DNA of 64,000 bases from contig OY365810.1 in NCBI GenBank assembly GCA_959347315.1, forward strand, positions 24,306,304-24,370,303. Reading direction: 5' to 3'. Of this stretch, positions 12,901 to 20,900 are shown piece by piece (positions within the stretch are counted from its first letter, which is position 1; each line of letters begins with the position of its first letter). The notes under the pieces were generated by a model. It saw only the letters and a list, made by a program, of their open reading frames with translations. It did no database searches and was not told the origin of the DNA. The position numbers and the translations under genes are program-made. The DNA is from Bimastos eiseni. Lineage: Eukaryota > Annelida > Clitellata > Crassiclitellata > Lumbricidae.

Positions 12901-15900
12901 ACCTGAATCGAGATCAATGTTACGCTTCCTGGATGCCTTCCGCACTGGACTTTTATCTCGAAGATTTTTTGGTAGAGGATCTTCATCAGACTCTAGAGCA
13001 AACCAGTGGTGTTATTATAAAAATAACAGAATTTTGAGGTATTTGAAACTGTAGATATATTTTCTATAAAACCTACTTTAAAAAAATATAGTTCAACCGG
13101 CTACCATCCATAATTAAAAATTAAATTCAAAAATAGCTTAACAAACCAGCATGACCTCACTCATTTTTCCACAGTTGTCTATATTCTCTTTAGTTTCATT
13201 ACACAGTTCTGGACCTGTTTCTTATTTTATCAAAAGCCTCCTCATTAGAACTGCCACAACTCAGCCTCGTGCCTATGCCTCTGTTGGCCCTTTGCTACAG
13301 AACAGCCTTCCTGCTGTGACTCCTGCTGCAATCCTATCTAGTAGCACAACTGTTTCTGCTCGTTCTCTTAAGACTTTTCTTTTCTTTAGGGGTTTTTCGC
13401 AATGGGAGCGCCTCTGATTAGGTTGTACTGTGAGAGGAGTTTTATAAATCTGAAAATAGAATAGAATTATGAATGATAAACTGTAAATTATGTAACAACA
13501 CAAGAGGCATCACATCATCACAAAACAAACCATGGACAGAACAATAAAATTGCAAAACAGAACTAAAATATGGAATGATTGAATGAGAATTGCATAAAGA
13601 AGGTTTCTCAAGCACAAGTGAAACAATGAAACACAGAAAAAAATGCTGTAAAGAAAAAATGCTTAGTACTAAACTAGAAGCATACCAGAGTCATAAATGA
13701 CTGCTTTATGAGCAGACTTTGAAGCAGGTTTTCTTTTGGAAATTGGGGCTTCATCCTCTTCGCTTTCAGAAACCTAAAATCAAAACGGGTTAGTCGACTG
13801 TGAAGTACACAATGAGATAATGGAAATGAAGAGATTGTAGTGCTCAAGACGAAGTGGGGTTGTCACATAGTCCAAACATTCAGAAATGTGTATATATGAT
13901 ACATGCATACATGCCTATGTGTGCCACTGTGGTCGAATGGATCAGAGTGCTCTGCCTACAAGGCGGAGAGTAGGGGTCCTACCCTCTCTTGTTACCATGT
14001 TACTCTTGAACATGTTACCATGTTCGGACATTGAACAGGTCCCTCACTAACAATTGCTCTGTTGCCATCGATGCATGATGTTTGGCTGCGTAATAATAAT
14101 AATAATAATAATAATTCTTTAGCAAAGATCTTGTTTTTGTGTTGCTGACCAGTTCTAATCATCATCAACTTAATTCAAAGATCCTGTTACCTGCAACAGG
14201 CATCAATTGATAAAACAAATATATTCCAGTGGAGAAGTCTCATAGGTAAGGGAAACTAGAAGTCAGTATACACTGTACATAGTGATGCAAGTTAGTTGAA
14301 ACATGGAAATTACAAGCTTAGATCATTCTGGCATTAACGAACATTCAGAAGAAATATAACATCCCAACACAGTCCTAAGAAAAGACATGACTGGAGTTAA
14401 ACCATTGCAACGTTTATGCAGCAGCAAAATCATCCTTTGATTCAAACCCATATTTTGAAATATAATTCATAACCTTACTGTACTAGAGTAATGATGTTTT
14501 CTAATGTAATAACATTGGCAATATAAGTCACCAGACAAGAGGCCACACACCTGGAATAATAAAGGAGCTAAATAAGTCAACTCACCAACACTGGTTCTCT
14601 TTTTCGTTTCTTTACTTGATCAGATTGTGATTTGCTTTGCGATGTGTTGTTGTTATGTCTGTCTTCATCCTTTGGCTTAAAAGTTCAATCAAACACACAA
14701 CAAAGTTCAATCAAACACACAACAAAGTTCAATCAAACACACAACAAAGTTCAATCAAACACACAACAAAGTTCAATCAAACACACAACAAAGTTCAATC
14801 AAACACACCACACACAACACAGCAGGTTAACTATTTGAAGCCAATTCTTTCAGAAACTTTAATGAAGTACATTACCTGAAAGAAAATGTGGCCCAAGTAC
14901 AGAAGTATTCTTTCATAAATATTCTAATGTCAATTTTTGGTAAAGCACAGAATGCTTTGCCTAAAGAAACTGATTTAGCTCATGAAACTGTAAGAGAAAA
15001 GTCATACAACCTCATAAATGTTTTAGGGTTAGGGTTAGGCCATTTGAAGGATCATCAAACAAAAGATAAAGTCTAAGCACCCACTTCAACGTTAAAGATG
15101 CAATCCTTATCCAGTGACCATACATGTATATCAATCAATCAATCAATATCGTTTTTTATCGACTCCAATCATAGTAATTATTAACAATACTAACATACAA
15201 CCATTGTCAGTAAAAATAAAAATAACATTATGATTTGTTTTAACAGGTATATTTTAAGTCTAGCCTTAAACAGACGAAGACATATATCTCCAAAGACAGG
15301 CGAAGATACGTATATCCAAGAAGTTATAGAAGAGCAGCCATTAATGTAAAGTGTAATTGTCCTATTTCAGTAGCTTGTCCAATCTCTCCCTAAATAATCT
15401 TCCAAATACAATGCTCGGTTGATGAACTAATTGAATAGTAAAGTTAATAATGGGAATCAAAAGTCTAGATAGTTTTCTGTCCTGGTAATGATTAAACCCA
15501 AACCTCTAGACTGCACACAAACCCAAAACCACATGAATATACTAATATACAGTTAGTAGCGCTCTTGGTGATTTATCACAACAATGCAAATTTAAAACAA
15601 ACCAAAAATTAATTTCAAGATTTAAACCCAAACCTCTACAGTCTAGACTGTTTGCACACAAACTCACAAGATTGGATAAAGGAGGAACAAAACCACATGG
15701 AAATACTAATATACAGTTAGCAGAGCTTTTGGTGGTTTATCACAACAATGCAAATTTAAAACAAATCAAAATAATTTCAAGTTTTACTTTGTGCTTCCTT
15801 TCATCATTTTCCGTGGCAGACATTTTGCTACTTCCTTTGTTTCCAGTCATCCGATTTTCCTTCATTTTAATATCTGACTCTTTTTTGGCATCTTTCCTCG

Positions 15901-16752
15901 TAAAATCCTCACCGTCAGAATGCTCGTGTTCCACTACAATTTGTTTTGGTGCCTTCTTGAGTTCAATTTCAAATTTTTTGGCAACAGTGACTGAAGACTT
16001 TTTCTCTTTTTTGGGAGACTTTGCAGGACTTGCAGGACTTTTCTTCGATGTTTTTGCAATTTTATGACTTTTCACATTCTTCAAGTCAGCATTTTTAGAA
16101 GTCGGATTACTTGATTGCTCAGATGTTTTCACACCAGATGCACCACCAAAAAACTTCCTGATATCCTGTGAGCAGAGAAATAAAATTGACTAAACACACA
16201 TAATGCAAATAGTTACTTCAACAAAACCACAGTCATGCAACCCTAACCGACCCACACAAACGTCTTTTTCTGTGCTTTTTCTGCATCATTTTAGCCTTTC
16301 CGGTATCTTTGACATTTTCGGTATTTAGTGCTACCGATATATTATAATATGGATGTGCTGCGCTTCTGCTTCTACGGATAAAAGCAAAGTACGTCCTAAC
16401 ACACAGCTCCTTCCAGGAATATGTGTCTATTTAAGGCAAACCGAAGACAATGCGAAAAGTAAGATAAAATATAAAAAAAACCTATTGTAATAGTTTGCCA
16501 ATTAATGCACTGCACTTTATGGGTTTATTTTGAATTTGCAACACGAACAAACTCGTTTCAAACGCTTCGATCTGACGACACTGATACATCAACAAACAAA
16601 TTGTTCTACTATAAGCAAACCGCAGATAGATTATAAACGAATATGAATTGCACCGTAAATAAAACATTTCATACTACCTATAGTGCTACATAAATGCATT
16701 TACAACACCAACAGCTATTTTAAACTATGAAACATTTTGGGAACCTCACCAT
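978..16752 (-). CDS. RFC1: Replication factor C subunit 1 (clamp-loader large subunit), 3' end cut off by the window
   Basis: RFC1 is the large AAA+ subunit that, with RFC2-5, loads PCNA onto primer-template DNA in the nucleus. Coding exons in transcript order: 16752-16750, 16165-15788, 14675-14586, 13773-13686, 12992-12903, 12537-12353, 11629-11590, 11335-11223, 10120-10001, 9632-9537, 8558-8379, 6669-6553, 6109-5800, 5393-5296, 4794-4683, 3786-3677, 3143-3006, 2673-2578, 1827-1729, 1132-978. All phases join, giving about 872 residues against roughly 1150 in human. Order: PIP-box-like DIRKFFG at the N-terminus, low-complexity Lys/Ser-rich linker, VNDFFG (about residue 255), BRCT (about 405-485), WVDRYKP, Walker A GPPGVGKT (about 621-628), ELNASDTRSK, Walker B DEVDG (about 695-699), RFC box residues RFQRPRIEQIK, then the start of the collar region (FDVCRKVF, VQENYIHV). 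The last exon ends in phase 2, so more exons lie below base 1. The donor at 1728 is GTCAGT, slightly off consensus. Confidence 0.97.
2578..6109 (-). CDS. RFC1: RFC1 AAA+ ATPase exons
   Basis: Six exons (6109-5800, 5393-5296, 4794-4683, 3786-3677, 3143-3006, 2673-2578) hold the AAA+ core. In order: a Ser/Thr-rich linker, ALMWVDRYKP and IIGQQGDKSNAKKL, Walker A GPPGVGKTTT, YVELNASDTRSKRSLK, Walker B HCLIMDEVDGMAGNEDRGG, the sensor-1 stretch IPIICMCNDRNHSK, and ANQDIRQ. Every catalytic landmark is intact, so the gene looks functional. The region between 3250 and 3665, inside the intron after the Walker B exon, is a LINE 3' end. Confidence 0.96.
3230..3668 (+). mobile_element. LINE 3' end with (GAAT)n tail (RFC1 intron)
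   Basis: CAFSAVGP, a stop, then WNMLP and later FYTRLKTVL recall the C-terminus of CR1/L2-like reverse transcriptases (WNSLP, FKxxLKTHLF). The 3' end GGAGCACTCCTGAGTAGCAGCCCTGAAGGGATCCTATATAAATTT runs into a (GAAT)n tail at about 3640-3665. The same 3' end occurs at 231-310, 11095-11175 and, reversed, at 22730-22800, 35925-35995 and 60480-60740. Confidence 0.7.
4440..4612 (-). repeat. tRNA-derived SINE, family S, copy 2
   Basis: Read on the minus strand: TGGTTAGTGGCCTGTAACAC head, a degenerate B box (TTAGATCCTC), then AAGTCCTTTGCACACAATTG and CAATTGCACTTCTGAAC. This is the family tail in the same order as the copy at 538-755. It lies in the RFC1 intron between the ELNASDTRSK and Walker B exons' neighbours and does not disturb splice sites. 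Confidence 0.65.
6553..9632 (-). CDS. RFC1: RFC1 BRCT-domain exons
   Basis: Three exons (9632-9537, 8558-8379, 6669-6553) encode the BRCT module that binds 5'-phosphorylated duplex DNA in RFC1. Visible are LGAKEIPE leading into GAENCLEGLSFVITG, then SIERDDAKSLVERYGGKV, the KYLVIGRDPGESK strand, and the closing DEDGLFELIRKLPAKKSKYE. All three exons are multiples of three and start in phase 0. The intron between the first two contains a hAT-type MITE. The intron after the second holds a LINE fragment. Confidence 0.95.
7160..7340 (+). mobile_element. Small LINE reverse-transcriptase fragment (RFC1 intron)
   Basis: Plus-strand bases near 7225-7300 read QALTLTCLDYCNSLLVGLPG, the hallmark block that follows the catalytic domain in CR1/L2-like elements (also present, as [13 protein letters not shown], in the element at 38700-40500). 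Nothing recognisable extends beyond it. Confidence 0.65.
8778..9159. mobile_element. hAT-type MITE, copy 1 (RFC1 intron)
   Basis: The element starts TAGGGATGAACC and ends GGTTCATCCCTA, a terminal inverted repeat of 12 bp. It is flanked by TACTTATT (8770-8777) and TACTTCTT (9160-9167), an 8-bp target duplication with one change. The interior has repeated CGAGT/ACTCG motifs and no coding frame. Size and ends point to a non-autonomous hAT element. Confidence 0.8.
9148..9251. repeat. 52-bp tandem duplication across the MITE right end
   Basis: The 52 bases from 9148 (GGTTCATCCCTA onward, the right terminus of the MITE plus flank) are repeated at 9200-9251 with only end differences. The duplication includes the target-site copy and so happened after insertion. 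Confidence 0.9.
11090..11178 (+). repeat. LINE 3' end, family A (RFC1 intron)
   Basis: GGGAGCACCCCTGAGTAG, GGGGTGCTATATAAAG, then TGAATGACTAGATGAATG as a tail. Same 3' end as 3590-3668. The DNA upstream to about 10700 may belong to the same copy but is too diverged to show it. Confidence 0.55.
13150..13472 (+). repeat. LINE 3' end, family C (RFC1 intron)
   Basis: Plus strand encodes [15 protein letters not shown] and RSLKTFLFFRG, a LINE C-terminal pattern, followed by GGGAGCGCCTCTGATTAGG and GTGAGAGGAGTTTTATAAAT with an AATAGAAT tail. Region 36000-36215 is the same family in reverse. Confidence 0.65.
13921..14120 (+). repeat. tRNA-derived SINE, related family, with (AAT)n tail
   Basis: A tRNA-like head (CACTGTGGTCGAATGGATCAG, CTGCCTACAAGGCGGAGAG, GGGGTCCTACCCTC) precedes a body containing CAGGTCC, CAATTGCTCTGTTG and TTTGGCTGCG, ending in a (TAA)n run at about 14091-14117. 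The body shares the CAATTGCTCT core with family S but differs elsewhere. It lies in an RFC1 intron. Confidence 0.55.
14682..14812. repeat. 22-bp minisatellite next to an RFC1 splice acceptor
   Basis: About six near-identical copies of TTCAATCAAACACACAACAAAG. On the RFC1 strand this is a run of TTTGTTGTGTGTTTGATTGAAC ending only a few bases before the acceptor of the exon at 14586-14675 (upper edge 14675), so the array supplies the pyrimidine-rich tract. Confidence 0.9.
15018..15040 (+). repeat. Short interstitial TTAGGG repeat
   Basis: TTTTAGGGTTAGGGTTAGGCC: about two and a half units of the animal telomere repeat inside an RFC1 intron. Too short to mark an old chromosome end. Confidence 0.7.
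15491..15781. repeat. Tandem duplication ending at the RFC1 exon 2 donor
   Basis: Copy 1 at 15491-15619 and copy 2 at 15620-15781 share AAACCCAAACCTCTA, CACAAACTC/CACAAACCC, ACTAATATACAGTTAG and TTATCACAACAATGCAAATTTAAAACAAA. Copy 2 has an extra 30 bases. Its right edge is within six bases of the splice donor at 15787-15782. Confidence 0.8.
16750..16752 (-). CDS. RFC1: RFC1 coding exon 1: the start codon alone
   Basis: On the minus strand an ATG is followed at once by GTGAGG, a good 5' splice site. Exon 2 then opens with GATATCAGG (Asp-Ile-Arg), restoring the family N-terminus MDIRKFFG. Exon 1 therefore carries the 5' UTR and only one codon. The alternative, a start at Met within exon 2 (about residue 14 onward), would lose the conserved N-terminal motif and is less likely. 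Confidence 0.85.
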
Positions 16753-17888
16753 TGTTTACTGCCTAGCTACATAAACGACGCTTCCGAATAAGGTGATACG
16801 ATGAGAAACTAGCGTCAATAGTTAGTGCAAGTGCAAAGCTACAAAATATTGTTTATTTTTAATGCAACAAACTTGCTAAGATATTCGCGCCATCTTCTTC
16901 ACTGCGCATGTGCCCCATTAACTGACAGTGCTCTTTTCCGGTGTGCTCTTGCAACGTAAAGTTATGTGGCGGTCCAAATGATTGAAATAAGCAAAATAAA
17001 TCAACGAGGCGGTAGACTGAGTAGAGTGACAGCTAGAGTCTACGACTCTACGATCTTTGATAGAAGAAGAATATAATTACTTTTGTTACGTAATCGTAAT
17101 CTCCATACTTCTAAAGCGCCACTCAATGCCAAGCGTAGGGCATCGAGGAAGCATCAGCTTCCTCGAGAGCGCTGCTTCGAACCAATCACAGCCGGATTCC
17201 TTGATATGTATTAATAATATTGATATTGTAGTAATAAATCTGACACGGTGCTGCAATCATTAAGAAGAGCTAGTGCCCTGCGCTTAGCTTCCAAGTAGCG
17301 CTTTGGAAATTTATTTAAGCAATACGACTACGATACAGGCCTTACATCTGCCGTTTAAGTTAGTGAGTTTACAAATTTGTGCAAATGTAAAAAACTTTAG
17401 TCACCTCTTCGCTAATTTTTTAAATGAAGATATTGTTAATTTAACGACACCGTGAAATAAAAATCATTTGCGTCTCCCTCCTCCGCTATCCAGGCTTGGG
17501 ACTGACACTGCTGTAGTACGAGCAGTGACGTAGTTCGTCATGAAAACTAGGTCAACATGTAGAATTTCGTTGACTCCGCCTATGCTTCGCGATTGGTCGG
17601 CGACGGTCATCCGACTGCTCAGCCGAGCAACGCTTAGGCGTAGGCTGGTAGGCGGTGAGGTGAGAGGAAAGTGTCTCACGCGGTGCTTATTCTTTATAAT
17701 TAATCAGAACCTTGTTTTATAGCTTCATCTATGAAATTGTTTTAATAAAGCCCACGACTGTTGAAGGCGTTCAGTTTTTACTAGCCAAACGTCATTCGTG
17801 ATCGGCGTTCCGTTGCCATCTGATTTGCGTGCGTTATTTGATCCTTAGTAGAACAACGCAAGTTGAAACTCTTCTTGGCATCGGTATC
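16753..17888. promoter_or_regulatory. Head-to-head intergenic region of RFC1 and NPC1 (includes 5' UTRs)
   Basis: The two start codons face away from each other across about 1.1 kb. The half next to RFC1 has a cluster of promoter motifs at 16884-16915. The half next to NPC1 is somewhat richer in G+C and CpG than its surroundings (about 17130-17660) and has two CCAAT boxes: CCAATC near 17180 and ATTGG near 17594 (reverse). No TATA box is evident for either gene. A single shared promoter or two separate ones cannot be told apart from sequence. No convincing coding exon was seen here. Confidence 0.6.
16884..16915 (-). promoter_or_regulatory. E2F / YY1 / NRF1-like site cluster upstream of RFC1
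   Basis: TTCGCGCC (16884-16891) reads GGCGCGAA on the RFC1 strand, an E2F-type core. It overlaps CGCCATCTT (16889-16897), which is AAGATGGCG on the RFC1 strand, the YY1 consensus. A few bases on, TGCGCATGTGC resembles an NRF1 site with one departure from consensus. The cluster is about 130-165 bp upstream of the RFC1 ATG. E2F control of replication genes is established in animals; occupancy here is inference. Confidence 0.5.
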
Positions 17889-17963
17889 ATGGAATTATTC
17901 TGTAATCGGCGGAATGTCCTACTTTGGACAATCGCTTTGGTGTTCCTCATTTCTCTGGTCCAG
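17889..17963 (+). CDS. NPC1: NPC1 exon 1: signal peptide
   Basis: Twenty-five codons: a short basic head (NRRN) then a hydrophobic run ([15 protein letters not shown]) and a GTAAAC donor. It joins in phase 0 to exon 2, whose first residues AQPQCIWYG match the mature N-terminus of NPC1. The 4.3 kb first intron makes this exon easy to miss. The start was chosen because it is the only ATG giving a signal peptide in the right phase. Confidence 0.85.
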
Positions 17964-20900
17964 GTAAACCAGAAATCTTTTTAGTGTTTCATAATCGTTA
18001 TAGACGTCTTTTGACTTTACTGGGTTGCAACAACTCGGTTATGGTAAAAGCCAGAATCTCCAAGACAAATTCCCGACAGTGGTTAGGGACTTAAGGTATG
18101 TGTCGTGTTTAGATATGATTCGAATAACCTTCGGCCGCAGAAGTAATTTTTCCGTGCGTTGAGAGGCCGAAGTTTCGGCCGCACAAGTTTGGAGCTTCTG
18201 TGATATTGTCAGATTGTCTTATTTCTGTGTAAATGAATATATATCTATAAGTTATTTTAGGGTATTGGGTTTCCAGGGTTCAACATGCACCAAGACAAGA
18301 CCCTGGGCACACATCATGCCAGACTACAAATGAACCATTTATAACGATTCTTTCCGGTAAAAAAAATGCAGGTTGGAGCTTGAAAAGAAAGGTAAAACTA
18401 TAGGAATAGGGCTGTTCGTTTACCGCATGCAGCACTGTTAATGGTTGACATGAAGTATACTCTGGCAATATTTACTTAAGGGTAAATATGAATTATTTTG
18501 TCATCGCATATCTATTTGTGGCCCTTGAAAGGGCCATTTTCTTTTCCATTATTTGTCAACATGCATTAAAAGGCCACAATGTTTCAAGATTGCAGGACAT
18601 TTAAGAACATTCACACCACATGGACGCATCCACAGGCTTAGTATCACATCCTTAGATATTCCATTAGCTTCTCCCCTCTTCCAATAACCAAAGACATTAT
18701 GTGTGTGAGATTCTGTGATGGAATTGAGCAAGTTATGAGTGTTGACTATCCGGGTGTTGATTGTGGTTCGCAGCTAATCGTCGTAACCCAAACCCTCAAA
18801 ACGTATTTCCGCCATATACCCGAAATCAATTTAGTAAAACCGACCCGAATTTTTGTGGTACATGGCCGTTAGAAGGGTCTATTCAACTTATCAGTAATAA
18901 GGCCTTCAAGTTTCGGTTGATAAATTCTTTTGACTGAAATGCAGACTCAATTTAACAACAGCACAACGTCAAGACGACAAATCCTTGTGGCAGATTAGAA
19001 GAAGAAAACCAGTCTCTTGAACATAGCCTTGAGAGGCAGCCATGTGTATATAGTGCTAGCAACTTCAGTTTTCTTACCTAAGCATATGGGGGTAAGTGAC
19101 CAGTCCTCTCCTACACTGTCTGATCATCTCACTTACGGTGTATATCTCCAGGCTTTAATTAATCCCTCATAGGTGAGGGGTCAGCCACATGGATCCTTCT
19201 TTTCCAGTTGACTGTTGCCAGTGTCTTCTTTTTTTGCAGTGTATGGTAAGCCTTCTCCTTTTATTGCTAAAACTGGCCACAGGTAAAGTAGTTGAAGGCT
19301 GAAACACTTGCAATTGGCCACTATATCTGCTATAACACTCAGAACTGAACATTCAGAACTCGATTTCTATTCAGATTAAGCATGAAATTCTTTCTGTTTC
19401 ATATTAGAATAATTTTAAACAACACTTCTTGTCATTGACTCATATATACAATAAGTTAACATATGTTACATTCTTCTTTGATTCTGTGATATACGCTCTG
19501 ATACCGTTGTATTCGTCATGTGAATGCCTCTTTTACATTCAGAAGTAAGATCAGAGGACGTTAGATGCCGGCAGAGACTATAGTTAATGAAGCATGGTTG
19601 CTTTGCACTGATGTGACTTCAGATTGAGGGCACATGCACTAATATTGCACTCACACACAAAATAAATGCACAGACTGTATTTTGGTAACTTAATTTGTGA
19701 CCTAGAATGGTATCAAATGAGATTAAGCAGCTGCTATTTTTCAGCTGTTTGACTGGCTGTGACCTGATATCTATTGGAATTGGCACTCATGGTGCAAAGG
19801 TTGCAGTTGTTCATTGTCCATAACCGATAAACAATGAGATGTCACATGATGCAAAGTTCTAAATTGAATAAATTGTGCAAATATGTAAGCTTACAAAAAC
19901 ATGACTTAGATGAAAATGGTACTTTAAACCTAGTACACGCCATGAGAAAGCGCTGTGCAGGCACGTCATTCCACATGCTCTGAAGCTGTGGGATATTGAC
20001 CTAGAATGTGGTAACTGCATTGACTCATTTATCCTACGTCAATAAACTAGCGACAACCATGTGACCAGTACAGGATGCTTGCTTTTGTGAGTTCATCAGT
20101 TGACTATGTTGGCATAGTTCTAAGCAGATTGCCGAGTTCATATGTAGCTCCGCCCTTACCGACTGCAGAAATTTGTTCACTGACCTCCCTTAACGGATAA
20201 TACATTTTTGACAATAAAGGCTAAAAATTAAAACATTTTAAACTTGTCATTAGGGATGAACCGAAACTCAGTTTGAGTTCCGTAATACTCGACAAAACTC
20301 AGAGTTATTACAAACAATGGGTCCAAGTTTTAATCTTTCCGATTTTTTGTTTTGAAACGAAAATTGGATTTTCTTATTTATAAAACAACAATCGACCTAA
20401 CTAAAAGCACAAATACTGCTAACATTTGTGCATACAAATTACTACTTCCTATAGAAAACTAAGGAAAAGCTAAAAAAAATTAAGTTGTGCAACCTGTCAA
20501 TCTAAAACTTAAAAGAATGAGACTTTTTAATATTATGAACTCAGCGAAATGAAACTCATAAAACTCGGACTTTGCAAGAAATTCTAGCTTGCTTCATCCC
20601 TACTTGTCATCTTATTCCGTAGTTGACATGTCGACATAAGGTGAACATTTAGCATTTTATCTCCTCTTTCCATCCCTCCATTCAGGTTTAAGAAAAATAT
20701 GCTGTGAAGCACCCAAAGTTACCTCAAACTGTGCCCACCCAATAATCAGATATATTTTCGTGTTCAATAGAATTAGAAGAAATTGTAAGTGACAACATAT
20801 GTTTGTAAGCAAAACATTCACAAGAAATTGTTTCCAGATTGCATGATATTGAAATTTTTCATATTTTAAAAACTGAACCATAGTGATGCAATTTCTTATA

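Noticed and set aside
15740..16132. A separate small Lys-rich gene
   Set aside because: It is RFC1 exon 2: it opens with DIRKFFGG just upstream and joins its neighbours in phase.
17464..17722. Possible short gene between RFC1 and NPC1
   Set aside because: Both strands are open only because the DNA is less AT-rich. The residues match nothing and splice sites are lacking.
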